Part shown: positions 34,263 through 47,372 of the stretch, piece by piece | Position numbering within the stretch: the first letter of the stretch is position 1 | Layout: every line of letters starts with the position of its first letter | Origin: Lichenicola sp964247755 | GTDB taxonomy: Bacteria; Pseudomonadota; Alphaproteobacteria; Acetobacterales; Acetobacteraceae | Direction of reading: 5' to 3' | Assembly: GCA_964247755.1 (NCBI GenBank) | Contig: CAXTVX010000012.1 | Span: 3,924 to 67,923 of the forward strand | Length of the DNA: 64,000 bases | Translations under genes and position numbers: made by a program | Notes under the pieces: model-generated | The model's database searches: none | The model's input: only the letters and a program-made list of their open reading frames with translations | What the model was told of the DNA's origin: nothing

Positions 34263-34847
34263 TCAGGCCCGCAGCCGGTCCGGGATCGGCAGGCCGAGCC
34301 GGTCCGGGATGTCCCAGATCTCGCGCACGGTGCGCAGCGGCCTGAAGCCGGTGCGCAGGTAGGTGGGCAGGGCGCGCGGATGGTCGGCGGTGCAGGTGTT
34401 GACCCGCACGCTGCCGTTCCGGCTTCCGGCCCGTGCCAGCGCGACCGCGGCGCCAAGCAGCCCCGGGCCGGCGCCGGTGCCGATCGCGTGCGGCATTAGC
34501 CCGAAATAGCTCAGGTTGACGTCGCGCCCGCTGCGCCCGTCCAGCTCGAAGAACCCGGCCGGCTCGCCATCGCGGTACAGCACGTGGATCGCGGTCGCCG
34601 GATCGGCCAGCAGGACGGCGATCTCCCGGTCCGGCGCCACCCGCCGCAGCCACCAGCAATAGGCGTGGCCGACCGTGTCGTAGAGGTAGCGGTAGAACCC
34701 GACGCTCGGGCGCACCGCATGCACCAGGGCGTCGCCGGCCGGCAGCACGGGCGCCTGCACCGCGATTTCCGGTTCCAGCCGCAGGAAGGTGACGTCGACC
34801 GCGATCCGCGTCGTCCGGTCGGACCAGGGAGGCGGAAACGTCGTCAT
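34263..34847 (-). CDS. GNAT-family N-acetyltransferase
   Basis: A 194-residue acetyltransferase. A central beta strand AIHVLYRDGEPAGFFELDGR (about 85-104) is followed by the acetyl-CoA-binding region YFGLMPHAIGTGAGPGLLGAAVALARA (about 115-140), where the canonical Q/RxxGxG/A appears as IGTGAGPGL, and by VRVNTCTADHPRALPTYLRTGFRPL (about 148-172), the usual NxxAxxxYxKxGF in variant form. The substrate is unknown. It precedes the TonB-like gene by 3 bases and probably shares a transcript with it. Confidence 0.88.
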   Translation of the reverse strand: MTTFPPPWSDRTTRIAVDVTFLRLEPEIAVQAPVLPAGDALVHAVRPSVGFYRYLYDTVGHAYCWWLRRVAPDREIAVLLADPATAIHVLYRDGEPAGFFELDGRSGRDVNLSYFGLMPHAIGTGAGPGLLGAAVALARAGSRNGSVRVNTCTADHPRALPTYLRTGFRPLRTVREIWDIPDRLGLPIPDRLRA

Positions 34848-34895
34848 CGGAAGCGGCTTTCCAGGGAAGCGGACGGGAGGCGGAGGAAAGCTGCC

Positions 34896-36857
<1,962 letters not shown>

Positions 36858-36917
36858 GCTCAACCCAACTCCAACCCGATACGCACTTGGCGATGCAACC
36901 CAGCCGCGCGACTATTA

Positions 36918-38831
36918 TTAGACGTCTTCACCGCCTGCCTGTTCTCCACGCTGAACGGCCAGCAATGCGGACTTCAACAGGATTTGCTGCCTCTGATTTT
37001 CTTCGTTGAGGCATTCTGCGGTGCGTCGCTCGGCCGCCATCACCTGCTCCCGTAAGCCCGGCATGTTTATATGGCCAAAGAACTCCCACCAAGCCGCTTC
37101 GGCGTCGGCGGGCATGGCGTTCTCGAAGGCGGCCGCTGCGACGGGTAGAGGACTGGGGCCCAGGATGACGTCCACCTGGGCCGACAATCCGGCCGAGTGC
37201 AGGTGGGCTATGAGGCTTGCCGAGTCAAGTGGAGGTGACGCCGGCACGTCCTCGCCGGCCGGCCGGCCGAACGCGTCGAGCGTGCCGCACGGCGTGCCGG
37301 CCCAGTCCAGCAGCGCCGCCCTCACCTGCGCCAGCTCGTCCGGCAGCTCCAGGTGGCAGAACGCCTGCTCGACGTCGTGCAGCAGGTCGGGATGGCGGAG
37401 CAGGATCGCCAGCAGCATGCGCAGGCGCTCCAGCCGCACCCCGTCGGCTTCCGGCACCGGCCGGGCCGCCGTCATCGCCGCTGCCCGGGTGGGCAACTGT
37501 CCGGTGCGGGCGGATCCACCCGGTCGCGCAGCGCCGCCACGGCGGGCGAAGGTTTCGAAGAAGCGCTGCTGCAGGGTGCGGCGATATTCCGCCGCCAGCC
37601 CCTTGTGGCCGATGGTGGCCGCCGCCGCAGTCAGCTTCGCGTGCAGCGAGGCTCGCTGTTCCGGTCCCGGATCGCGCACCCCCTCGCTCAGCAGCTCGAA
37701 CAGCACCTCGGCCAACGGCGCGGCACGGCCGAGCTCTGCCGCCATGGCGGCCACGCCGCGCGTGCGCAGCAGGCTGTCCGGATCCTCGCCCTCCGGCAGC
37801 CGGACGAAGCGCAGCGTGCGCTCCGGATCCAGCAGCGGCAGCGCGGTTTCCGCCGCCCGGATCGCCGCACGCCGGCCTGCGGCGTCGCCGTCGAAGCACA
37901 GCACCGGCGCGGGGGCGGCCCGCCACAGCGCTTCCAGCTGTTCCGTGGTCAGGGCGGTGCCGAGCGGTGCCACCGCGCCGCCGAACCCGGCCTGATGCAG
38001 CGCGATCACGTCCATGTAGCCTTCCACCACCACCAGCTCGCGCGAGGCCGGCAGCCCGTCCGCCGACGGCTTCACCGTGCGCAGGGCCGAGGCCGCTCGG
38101 TCCAGTCCGTACAGGGTGCGCCGCTTCACGAACAACGGCGTTTCCGGGCCGTTCAGGTATTTCGGCTGCCCGTCGCCCAGGATCCGGCCGCCGAAGCTGA
38201 CCAGGCTCCCGCGCCGGTCGCGGATCGGAAACGTCACCCGGTTGAAGAACAGCTCGCCCTTGGGCACCCCGTCCTCGCCCAGGCGCATCAGCCCGGCTTC
38301 CGCCACCAGCTCGGCCGGGAAGCCCTGCTCCTTCAGCTCGGCCAGCAGGGAGCCGCGGCCGTCTCCGGACCAGCCGAGCCCGTGTCCGGCGATGGTGTCC
38401 TCGGCCAGGCCCCGGCCGCGCAGGTAGGTCAGGCCGTCCCGCCCCTGTCCGTCGCGCAGCCGGCGCGCGAAGCTCGCCTGCGCCGCATCCAGCACCTCGA
38501 CCAGCGTGCGCGCCCGCTCGGCGCGGCCGCGATCGGCCGGCGCCTGCTTCGGCACCTCCAGCCCGGCCTCGCCCGCCAGCCCTTCCACCGCCTCCAGGAA
38601 CGACCGCCCTTCCGCCTGCATGACGAACGAGATCGCGTCGCCATGCGCGCCGCAGCCGAAGCAGTGGAAGTGGTCGTCGTACACGTAGAAAGACGGCGTC
38701 TTCTCGCCGTGGAACGGGCAGCATCCCTTGAACTGCCGCCCGGACCGGGCGAGCTTGGTTTTCCGCCCCACCACCGCGGCGATCGGGGTACGGGCGCGCA
38801 GCTCGTCCAGGAAGGCGGGATCGAAGGCCAA
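36918..38831 (-). CDS. dnaG: DNA primase
   Basis: Synthesises RNA primers for replication. The 637-residue product starts with the CHC2 zinc domain (CCPFHGEKTPSFYVYDDHF then CFGCGAHGD, residues 37-66), followed by the catalytic core and TOPRIM domain (VVVEGYMDVIALHQAGFGG near 265, DGDAAGRRAA near 315), and a C-terminal DnaB-binding helical domain. The start is a TTG at 38831, chosen because MAFDPAFLDELRART matches the family N-terminus and no ATG is nearby. It is 16 bases after yqeY and 60 before rpoD. Confidence 0.97.
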   Translation of the reverse strand: MAFDPAFLDELRARTPIAAVVGRKTKLARSGRQFKGCCPFHGEKTPSFYVYDDHFHCFGCGAHGDAISFVMQAEGRSFLEAVEGLAGEAGLEVPKQAPADRGRAERARTLVEVLDAAQASFARRLRDGQGRDGLTYLRGRGLAEDTIAGHGLGWSGDGRGSLLAELKEQGFPAELVAEAGLMRLGEDGVPKGELFFNRVTFPIRDRRGSLVSFGGRILGDGQPKYLNGPETPLFVKRRTLYGLDRAASALRTVKPSADGLPASRELVVVEGYMDVIALHQAGFGGAVAPLGTALTTEQLEALWRAAPAPVLCFDGDAAGRRAAIRAAETALPLLDPERTLRFVRLPEGEDPDSLLRTRGVAAMAAELGRAAPLAEVLFELLSEGVRDPGPEQRASLHAKLTAAAATIGHKGLAAEYRRTLQQRFFETFARRGGAARPGGSARTGQLPTRAAAMTAARPVPEADGVRLERLRMLLAILLRHPDLLHDVEQAFCHLELPDELAQVRAALLDWAGTPCGTLDAFGRPAGEDVPASPPLDSASLIAHLHSAGLSAQVDVILGPSPLPVAAAAFENAMPADAEAAWWEFFGHINMPGLREQVMAAERRTAECLNEENQRQQILLKSALLAVQRGEQAGGEDV

Positions 38832-38847
38832 CCGACCAGCCCCGCAC

Positions 38848-39306
38848 TCAGGGCGACAGCCGCGCCTTCACCAGCGCGTTGGCGCGGCCGAGGTCGAGCG
38901 CTGCGCCATGCCGGGCTTTCAGCGCCGCCATCACCCGGCCCATGTCCTTCATCGATCCGGCCCCGATTTCGGCGACCGCGTCGGCCACCGCCAGCGCCAG
39001 TGCCGCGTCGTCCATCGGCGCCGGCAGGAACTCCTCGATCACCACGATCTCGGCATCCTCCTTGGCCGCCAGCTCGCCGCGGCCGCCCTGGAGGTAGAGT
39101 GCAGACGACTCGGCGCGCGACTTCACCATGTTGCGCAGCATGGACACGATCTCGTCCTCGCCGATCTGCTCGATCCCCTTCGGACGGGCGGCGATGTCGA
39201 GGTCCTTCAGCCGCGCCAGCACCATGCGCAGCGTGGATACCCGAGCGCCGTCGCCGGCCTTCATCGCCGTCTTGAGGCCGTCGGTGAAGCGGGCACGCAA
39301 GCTCAT
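38848..39306 (-). CDS. GatB/YqeY domain protein
   Basis: A 152-residue YqeY-type protein, related to the C-terminal domain of the amidotransferase subunit GatB and thought to interact with tRNA. Characteristic stretches are RARFTDGLKTAMKAGDGARVSTLRMVLARLKD at the start (partly shown), IVVIEEFLPAPMDD near 89 and MKDMGRVMAALKARHGAALDL near 119. The ATG at 39306 (MSLRAR) is preferred over a start 8 codons upstream. It heads the yqeY-dnaG-rpoD operon and is divergent from carA across 128 bases holding two strong palindromes. Confidence 0.92.
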   Translation of the reverse strand: MSLRARFTDGLKTAMKAGDGARVSTLRMVLARLKDLDIAARPKGIEQIGEDEIVSMLRNMVKSRAESSALYLQGGRGELAAKEDAEIVVIEEFLPAPMDDAALALAVADAVAEIGAGSMKDMGRVMAALKARHGAALDLGRANALVKARLSP

Positions 39307-39335
39307 GGTCGGGCTCCTGGTCCGGCGCACCCGCT

Positions 39336-39352
39336 CCGGAAATCATTTCCGG
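39336..39352. promoter_or_regulatory. Perfect palindrome upstream of carA and yqeY (candidate operator 1)
   Basis: CCGGAAATCATTTCCGG: two 8-base arms (39336-39343 and 39345-39352) around a single base. It lies 30 bases from the yqeY start codon and 83 from the carA start codon. Symmetry and location fit a binding site for a dimeric regulator, possibly the HTH-like domain of CarA itself. Binding is inference. Confidence 0.55.
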
Positions 39353-39363
39353 GCGTCGATCGG

Positions 39364-39382
39364 CTGGGAATTACCTTCCCAG
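39364..39382. promoter_or_regulatory. Perfect palindrome upstream of carA (candidate operator 2)
   Basis: CTGGGAATTACCTTCCCAG: 7-base arms (39364-39370 and 39376-39382) with a 5-base spacer, centred 29 bases from operator 1. Both share a GGAA...TTCC core. Two related sites spaced near three helical turns suggest cooperative binding over the carA/yqeY promoters. This is inference from pattern only. Confidence 0.55.
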
Positions 39383-39434
39383 TCGGTCGCGGGCTTGCTA
39401 CAGCCCCGGTGGCGAGGCCGGGAAGGGGTTTATC

Positions 39435-40838
39435 ATGGCGCTGTCGGTGGAGGCGATCCTGGAACGGCTGGGCGGGCCGGCGCAGGCGGCGCTGTTGACC
39501 GGCGTCGGCACCGAGGCGATCCGCAAGTGGCGGCAGGCCGGTGCCGTGCCGCCCAAGCACTGGAGCGCGATCCTTCGCGCCACCGGCCTCGGCGTGCACG
39601 ACCTGTCCGACGTTCCTGCCGGGGCGGGGCAGGACGCGGCCGATCCGGATGCCGGGACGGACACGCCGCCGGACGGCGCCACCGCGGCGCTGGTGCTGGC
39701 GGACGGTACCGTGCTGTGGGGCCGGGGCTTCGGCGCCCACGCCGAGGCCGCCCGCTCGGTCGGCGAGATCTGCTTCTCCACCGGGATGACCGGCTACCAG
39801 GAAACCCTGACCGATCCCTCCTTCGCCGGGCAGATCATCACCTTCACCTTTCCCCATGTCGGCAACGTCGGCACCACGCCCGAGGACGACGAGGCGATCA
39901 ACGTCGCCGCCTGCGGCTTGGTGGTGCGCGAGGATCTGACCGAGCCGTCGAACTGGCGCTCCACCCAGACCCTGGATTCGTGGCTCAGGGCCCGGGCCAT
40001 CCCCGGCATCTGCGGCGTCGACACCCGCGCCCTCACCCGCCGCATCCGCGACGGGGGACCGCAGACTGCGGTGCTGTCGCATCCCGCCGGCGGGCTGTTC
40101 GACCTGGCCGCGCTGCGGCAGGCGGCCATGGACTGGCCCGGCCTCGAAGGCACCGACCTGGCCCGGCTGGTGTCCTGCACCCAGAGCTACGGCTGGACCG
40201 AGGGAACCTGGACCGGCACGGGCGAGGCGCCGCGACGGCCGGGCGAGGCGGCGAAGCACGTGGTCGCGGTGGATTACGGCGCCAAGCGCAACATCCTGCG
40301 CGGCCTGGTGCAGGCGGGCTGCCGAGTGACGGTGGTGCCGGCCGACACCACCGCGGAGGAGATCCTGCGTCACGCACCGGACGGGGTGTTCCTGTCCAAC
40401 GGTCCCGGCGACCCGGCGGCGACCGCGGAATACGCGGTGCCGGCGATCCAGGGCGTGCTCGACGCCGGCACACCGGTGTTCGGCATCTGCCTCGGCCACC
40501 AGCTCCTCGCCCTGGCGCTAGGCGGTCGCACCTACAAGCTCGACCGCGGCCATCGCGGTGCCAACCAGCCGGTCAAGGACCTGGCGACGGGGCGTGTGGA
40601 GATCACCAGCCAGAACCACGGCTTCGCGGTGGATGATGCGAGCCTGCCGCCGGACGTGCGGGTGACGCATGTGAGCCTGTTCGACGGCTCCAACGAGGGC
40701 ATCGCTTCCACCCGGCTGCCCGCCTTTTCGGTGCAATACCATCCGGAGGCGAGCCCCGGCCCGTCCGACAGCTTCCACCTGTTCGAGCGCTTCGTCGGCA
40801 TGATGGAGACCGGTTCAAGCAAGGTTACGGAATTATAG
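39435..40838 (+). CDS. carA: Carbamoyl-phosphate synthase small subunit with N-terminal HTH-like extension
   Basis: Glutaminase subunit that feeds ammonia to CarB for carbamoyl phosphate (arginine and pyrimidines). At 467 residues it is about 80 longer than usual. Residues 1-58 form an extra domain (ILERLGGPAQAALLTGVGTEAIRKW then AGAVPPKHWSAILRATGL) that looks like the YdaS/Cro-type helix-turn-helix, joined by an Asp/Pro/Ala linker (about 60-80). The normal CarA begins near 82 (TAALVLADGTVLWGRGFG). Catalytic residues are present: C352 in GICLGHQLL, H436 and E438 in YHPEASPG. Start ATG 39435 is the only good start. It is divergent from yqeY, with palindromes between. Confidence 0.93.
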   Translation: MALSVEAILERLGGPAQAALLTGVGTEAIRKWRQAGAVPPKHWSAILRATGLGVHDLSDVPAGAGQDAADPDAGTDTPPDGATAALVLADGTVLWGRGFGAHAEAARSVGEICFSTGMTGYQETLTDPSFAGQIITFTFPHVGNVGTTPEDDEAINVAACGLVVREDLTEPSNWRSTQTLDSWLRARAIPGICGVDTRALTRRIRDGGPQTAVLSHPAGGLFDLAALRQAAMDWPGLEGTDLARLVSCTQSYGWTEGTWTGTGEAPRRPGEAAKHVVAVDYGAKRNILRGLVQAGCRVTVVPADTTAEEILRHAPDGVFLSNGPGDPAATAEYAVPAIQGVLDAGTPVFGICLGHQLLALALGGRTYKLDRGHRGANQPVKDLATGRVEITSQNHGFAVDDASLPPDVRVTHVSLFDGSNEGIASTRLPAFSVQYHPEASPGPSDSFHLFERFVGMMETGSSKVTEL

Positions 40839-40857
40839 GACAAAGCTTCTATAAGCT
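40833..40857 (+). promoter_or_regulatory. Overlapping alternative hairpins across the carA stop codon
   Basis: TTATAG (40833-40838, containing the carA TAG stop) pairs with CTATAA (40849-40854). An overlapping second stem pairs AGCTT (40844-40848) with AAGCT (40853-40857). The two stems exclude each other. The region is AT-rich and ends 15 bases before the ATPase start codon, so it could hold a promoter or modulate translation of the downstream gene. No T-run for termination is present. Confidence 0.4.
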
Positions 40858-40871
40858 GCTAAGGCTCCGAT

Positions 40872-42053
40872 ATGGATCCGGTCCGCAATCCGTTCGTTCC
40901 CGGCGCCGGCGCCTCGCCGCCGGAGCTCGCCGGCCGGCGCCTGCTGCTCGACCAGGTGCAGGTGGTGTTTCAGCGTGCGCTGCTCGGGCGGGTGGCCAAG
41001 AGCTTCATCGCCGTCGGGCTGCGCGGCGTCGGCAAGACGGTGGTGCTGACGCGCGCCGCCCAGCTGGCGCGCGAGGCCGGGTTCAGGGTCTGCCTGATCG
41101 AGGCGCATGAACGCAAGCCGCTGGCGCTGCTGCTGGTGCCGCACCTGCGACGGCTGCTGCTGGAGCTGGACCGGCTCGGCGCGCTCAGCGAACAGGTCAA
41201 GCGCGCGCTCCGCGTGCTCAAGAGCTTCGTGTCCGGCCTGAAGCTGCGCGTGGGCGAGGCGGAGCTGGAGCTCGACGTCGAGCCAGAGCGCGGTTCGGCC
41301 GATAGCGGAGACCTCGACGCCGACCTGCCGGAGCTGATGGCGGCCCTCGGCCGCGCCGCCGCCTCGCGCCGGACAGGTGTGGCCATCATCCTGGACGAGA
41401 TCCAGTATCTCGATGAGCGCGACCTCGGCGCGCTGATCATGAGCCTGCACCGGGTGATGCAGGAGGGCCTGCCGGTGGTGCTGCTGGCGGCCGGCCTGCC
41501 CCAGGTGGTGGGGCTGAGCGGCCGTTCGAAGTCCTACGCCGAGCGGCTGTTCGACTTCCCGGCCCTGGGACCGCTTTCCCCCGACGACGCGCGGCTGGCG
41601 CTGGCCGGCCCGGCGCGCGACGAAGGTGCCGCGTTCGACGACGACGCGCTGGCGCGGATCGTCGCCATCACCGAGGGCTATCCCTACTTCCTGCAGGAAT
41701 GGGGCTACCACGCCTGGAACGTGGCGGAGGGTCCGCGCATCTCGTCGGACGACGTCGAGGCCGCGACAGGCCGCGCCATCGCGGCGCTGGATTCCGGCTT
41801 CTTCCGCGTCCGCTATGACCGGCTGACCCCGCGCGAGAAGGCCTATTGCCATGCCATGGCCACCCTCGGGCCCGGCGCCCACCGCTCCGGCGACGTGGCG
41901 CTGGCGATGGGCACGCGGGTACAGTCGGTGGCCCCGTTGCGCGACGGCCTGATCCGCAAGGGCATGATCTACAGCCCGGCGCACGGCGACACCGACTTCA
42001 CCGTGCCGCTGTTCGACCAGTTCCTGCATCGCCTGATGCAGCCCTCCTCCTGA
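40872..42053 (+). CDS. AAA-type ATP-binding protein with C-terminal winged-helix-like domain, between carA and carB
   Basis: A 393-residue P-loop ATPase. Walker A is VGLRGVGKTVV (about 48-58), Walker B is VAIILDEIQYLDERD (about 172-186), followed by LPVVLLAAGLPQ (about 202) as a sensor-like stretch. The C-terminal 90 residues (LTPREKAYCHAMATLG, DVALAMGTRVQSVAPLRDGLIRKGMI) look like a winged helix. Together these recall the archaeal-ATPase/AAA_16 group of P-loop proteins with DNA-binding tails. It has no known role in carbamoyl-phosphate synthesis. carA ends 33 bases upstream and carB starts 14 bases downstream, so it is probably co-transcribed. Base composition is like its neighbours. Confidence 0.82.
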   Translation: MDPVRNPFVPGAGASPPELAGRRLLLDQVQVVFQRALLGRVAKSFIAVGLRGVGKTVVLTRAAQLAREAGFRVCLIEAHERKPLALLLVPHLRRLLLELDRLGALSEQVKRALRVLKSFVSGLKLRVGEAELELDVEPERGSADSGDLDADLPELMAALGRAAASRRTGVAIILDEIQYLDERDLGALIMSLHRVMQEGLPVVLLAAGLPQVVGLSGRSKSYAERLFDFPALGPLSPDDARLALAGPARDEGAAFDDDALARIVAITEGYPYFLQEWGYHAWNVAEGPRISSDDVEAATGRAIAALDSGFFRVRYDRLTPREKAYCHAMATLGPGAHRSGDVALAMGTRVQSVAPLRDGLIRKGMIYSPAHGDTDFTVPLFDQFLHRLMQPSS

Positions 42054-42067
42054 AGGTCGCCCGAGCC

Positions 42068-45322
<3,255 letters not shown>

Positions 45323-45408
45323 GCGGATCCGAGACGCAGTGCCCGGGTTCGCCGCCCGTAGCCGCTTCATCCGTTTCGTGATCCGATCATCAGTCGAGGA
45401 CGCCTTCG

Positions 45409-45882
45409 TTGCAGAAATTTCCCATGACCGGCCGTGGTCTGCAGCGGCTGGAGGAAGAACTCCGCAAGCTCAAGAGCGAGGAGCGTCCTGCCGTCATCCG
45501 CGCCATCGCGGAGGCGCGCAGCCACGGCGACCTGTCGGAGAACGCGGAGTACGACGCGGCGCGCGACCGCCAGTCCTTCATCGAGGGCCGGATCGCCGAG
45601 CTCGAGGAAATCGTTTCGATGGTCGAGGTGATCGAGCCGCACACCTTGTCGGGCGATCACGTCAAGTTCGGCGCGCAGGTCAGGCTGGTCGACGAGGAGA
45701 CCGACAAGGAGGTGTCGTACCAGATCGTCGGCGTCTATGAGGCCGACATCAAGTCGGGCCTGCTGTCGGTGTCGGCACCGCTGGCGAAGTCGCTGATCGG
45801 CAAGAAGAAGGGCGACACCGTTTCGGTGCCGGCACCCGGCGGCGATCGCACCTACGAGATCCTGTCGATCTCCTACGGCTGA
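45409..45882 (+). CDS. greA: Transcription elongation factor GreA
   Basis: Rescues backtracked RNA polymerase by stimulating transcript cleavage. The 157-residue product shows the N-terminal coiled coil (GLQRLEEELRKLKSEERPAVI), the tip motif ARSHGDLSENAEYDAARDRQ with the two acidic residues, and the C-terminal FKBP-like domain. The TTG start at 45409 gives MQKFPMT, the family N-terminus; GAGGA lies about 9 bases upstream. An ATG 5 codons later would lose conserved residues. It follows carB by 86 bases. Confidence 0.96.
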   Translation: MQKFPMTGRGLQRLEEELRKLKSEERPAVIRAIAEARSHGDLSENAEYDAARDRQSFIEGRIAELEEIVSMVEVIEPHTLSGDHVKFGAQVRLVDEETDKEVSYQIVGVYEADIKSGLLSVSAPLAKSLIGKKKGDTVSVPAPGGDRTYEILSISYG

Positions 45883-45889
45883 CGGCGTC

Positions 45890-47086
45890 ATGATCGGGCT
45901 CGCGGAGGTGCGCGCTGCCCAGGCGCGGATCGCATCCCATGTGATCCGCACGCCGACCGTCGCCAGCCACGCCCTGTCGCGTGCCACCGGCGCCGCCGTC
46001 ACGCTCAAGCTGGACAACCTCCAGGCGGTGGGCTCGTTCAAGGAGCGCGGGGCGGCCAACAAGCTCGCGTTGCTGGATGTGGACGAGCGCCGCCGTGGCG
46101 TCATCACCGTGTCCGCCGGCAACCACGCGCAGGGCGTGGCACGGCATGCGAGCCTGCTCGGCATCGACGCCGTGATCGTGATGCCGCGCTTCACCCCTGC
46201 CGCCAAGGTCACCCGCACCGCCGCCTGGGGCGCCCGCGTGGTGCTGCACGGGACGAGCTTTGCCGAAGCCACCGCCCACGCCAACGCGCTGTGCGAGACC
46301 GAGGGCCGCGTGTTCGTGCACCCCTACGACGACCTCGCCGTCATGGCCGGCCAGGGCACCCTGGCGCTGGAGCTGCTGGAGGATGCCGGACCGCTCGACG
46401 CGCTGGTGATCCCGATCGGCGGCGGCGGCCTGATCGCCGGCAGCGCCGCCGCCGCCGCCGAGCTGCGTCCGGAACTGGAGGTGATCGGCGTGCAGGTCGA
46501 GAACTACGCCTCCCTGTCCGCCTTTCCCAAGGACGAGATCATGCCGTCCGGTGGTGCCACCATCGCCGAAGGCATCGCGGTGCTGCAGATCGGCCGGCTG
46601 CCGCTGGAGCTGGTACGCCGCCACATCCGACGCGTCCTCACCGTCACCGAGCGCGCCGTGGAGGACGCCATCACCCTGATGGCGGAGGGCGCTAAGCAGG
46701 TGTCCGAGGGCGCCGGCGCCGTGGCGCTGGCCGCCATCCTGTCCCATCCCGACCTGTTCGCCGGGCTGCGGGTGGCGATCCCGGTCTGCGGCGGCAACAT
46801 CGACAGCCGGATCCTGGCCAACACCCTGCTCCGCTCCCTGCTGAGGGACGGGCGCCTGCTCCGCCTGGTGATGGAGATCCCCGATCGGCCGGGCGTGCTG
46901 GCGGACATCGCCAGCACGATCGGCAGCCGCGGCGGCAACATCATCGAGGTGTCGCACCAGCGCCTGTTCGCGGCACCCAGCGTCCAGGCGGCAGAGCTGG
47001 AGGTCATGCTGGAAGCCCGCGACCCGCTCCATGCCGAGCAGATCGCCGACGCCCTTCGCGAAAGCTACATCGTCCGGCGTGCCTGA
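45890..47086 (+). CDS. Threonine ammonia-lyase with ACT domain
   Basis: PLP enzyme converting threonine to 2-oxobutyrate, first step toward isoleucine. The PLP lysine is in GSFKERGAANKLA (about 48-60) and the phosphate-binding loop is IPIGGGGLIAGSAAAAA near 182. A C-terminal ACT domain (about 325-398, RLVMEIPDRPGVLADIAS) is present, the architecture of the roughly 400-residue IlvA/TdcB type. The long biosynthetic IlvA has two ACT-like subdomains, so a biodegradative-type or short biosynthetic role cannot be separated by sequence alone. It is 7 bases after greA, and ends 9 bases from the convergent dodecin gene. Confidence 0.93.
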   Translation: MIGLAEVRAAQARIASHVIRTPTVASHALSRATGAAVTLKLDNLQAVGSFKERGAANKLALLDVDERRRGVITVSAGNHAQGVARHASLLGIDAVIVMPRFTPAAKVTRTAAWGARVVLHGTSFAEATAHANALCETEGRVFVHPYDDLAVMAGQGTLALELLEDAGPLDALVIPIGGGGLIAGSAAAAAELRPELEVIGVQVENYASLSAFPKDEIMPSGGATIAEGIAVLQIGRLPLELVRRHIRRVLTVTERAVEDAITLMAEGAKQVSEGAGAVALAAILSHPDLFAGLRVAIPVCGGNIDSRILANTLLRSLLRDGRLLRLVMEIPDRPGVLADIASTIGSRGGNIIEVSHQRLFAAPSVQAAELEVMLEARDPLHAEQIADALRESYIVRRA

Positions 47087-47095
47087 TGCCGCGCC

Positions 47096-47326
47096 TTACG
47101 GCGCCAGGCTCACGTCCTCGTCCTCGACCGCGAAGCCCACCTTCAGCGTCACCTGGTAGTGCGCGACCTTGTTGTTCTCGATGTGGCCGCGCGTCTCCAC
47201 CACCTGGAACCAGCGCATGTGGCGCACCGTCTTCGCCGCCTTGTCGATCGCCGAGTTGATCGCGTCCTCCAGCCCGGTCTCCGACGACCCGACCAGCTCG
47301 ACCACCCGGTACACGTGATCCGCCAT
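47096..47326 (-). CDS. Dodecin-family flavin-binding protein
   Basis: A 76-residue protein of the dodecin family, which forms hollow dodecamers that store or quench flavins. The family pattern YRVVELVGSSETGLEDAINSAIDKAAKTVRHMRWFQVVE is present (shown in part), with the aromatic Trp of the flavin sandwich in RWFQVVETRGHI and Gln in HYQVTLKVGF. It lies 46 bases downstream of upp on the same strand. Confidence 0.93.
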   Translation of the reverse strand: MADHVYRVVELVGSSETGLEDAINSAIDKAAKTVRHMRWFQVVETRGHIENNKVAHYQVTLKVGFAVEDEDVSLAP

Positions 47327-47372
47327 GTTGCGTCCCTCCCCTGCCTCGTCCCCGACCGGACGCGGCAGGGCA

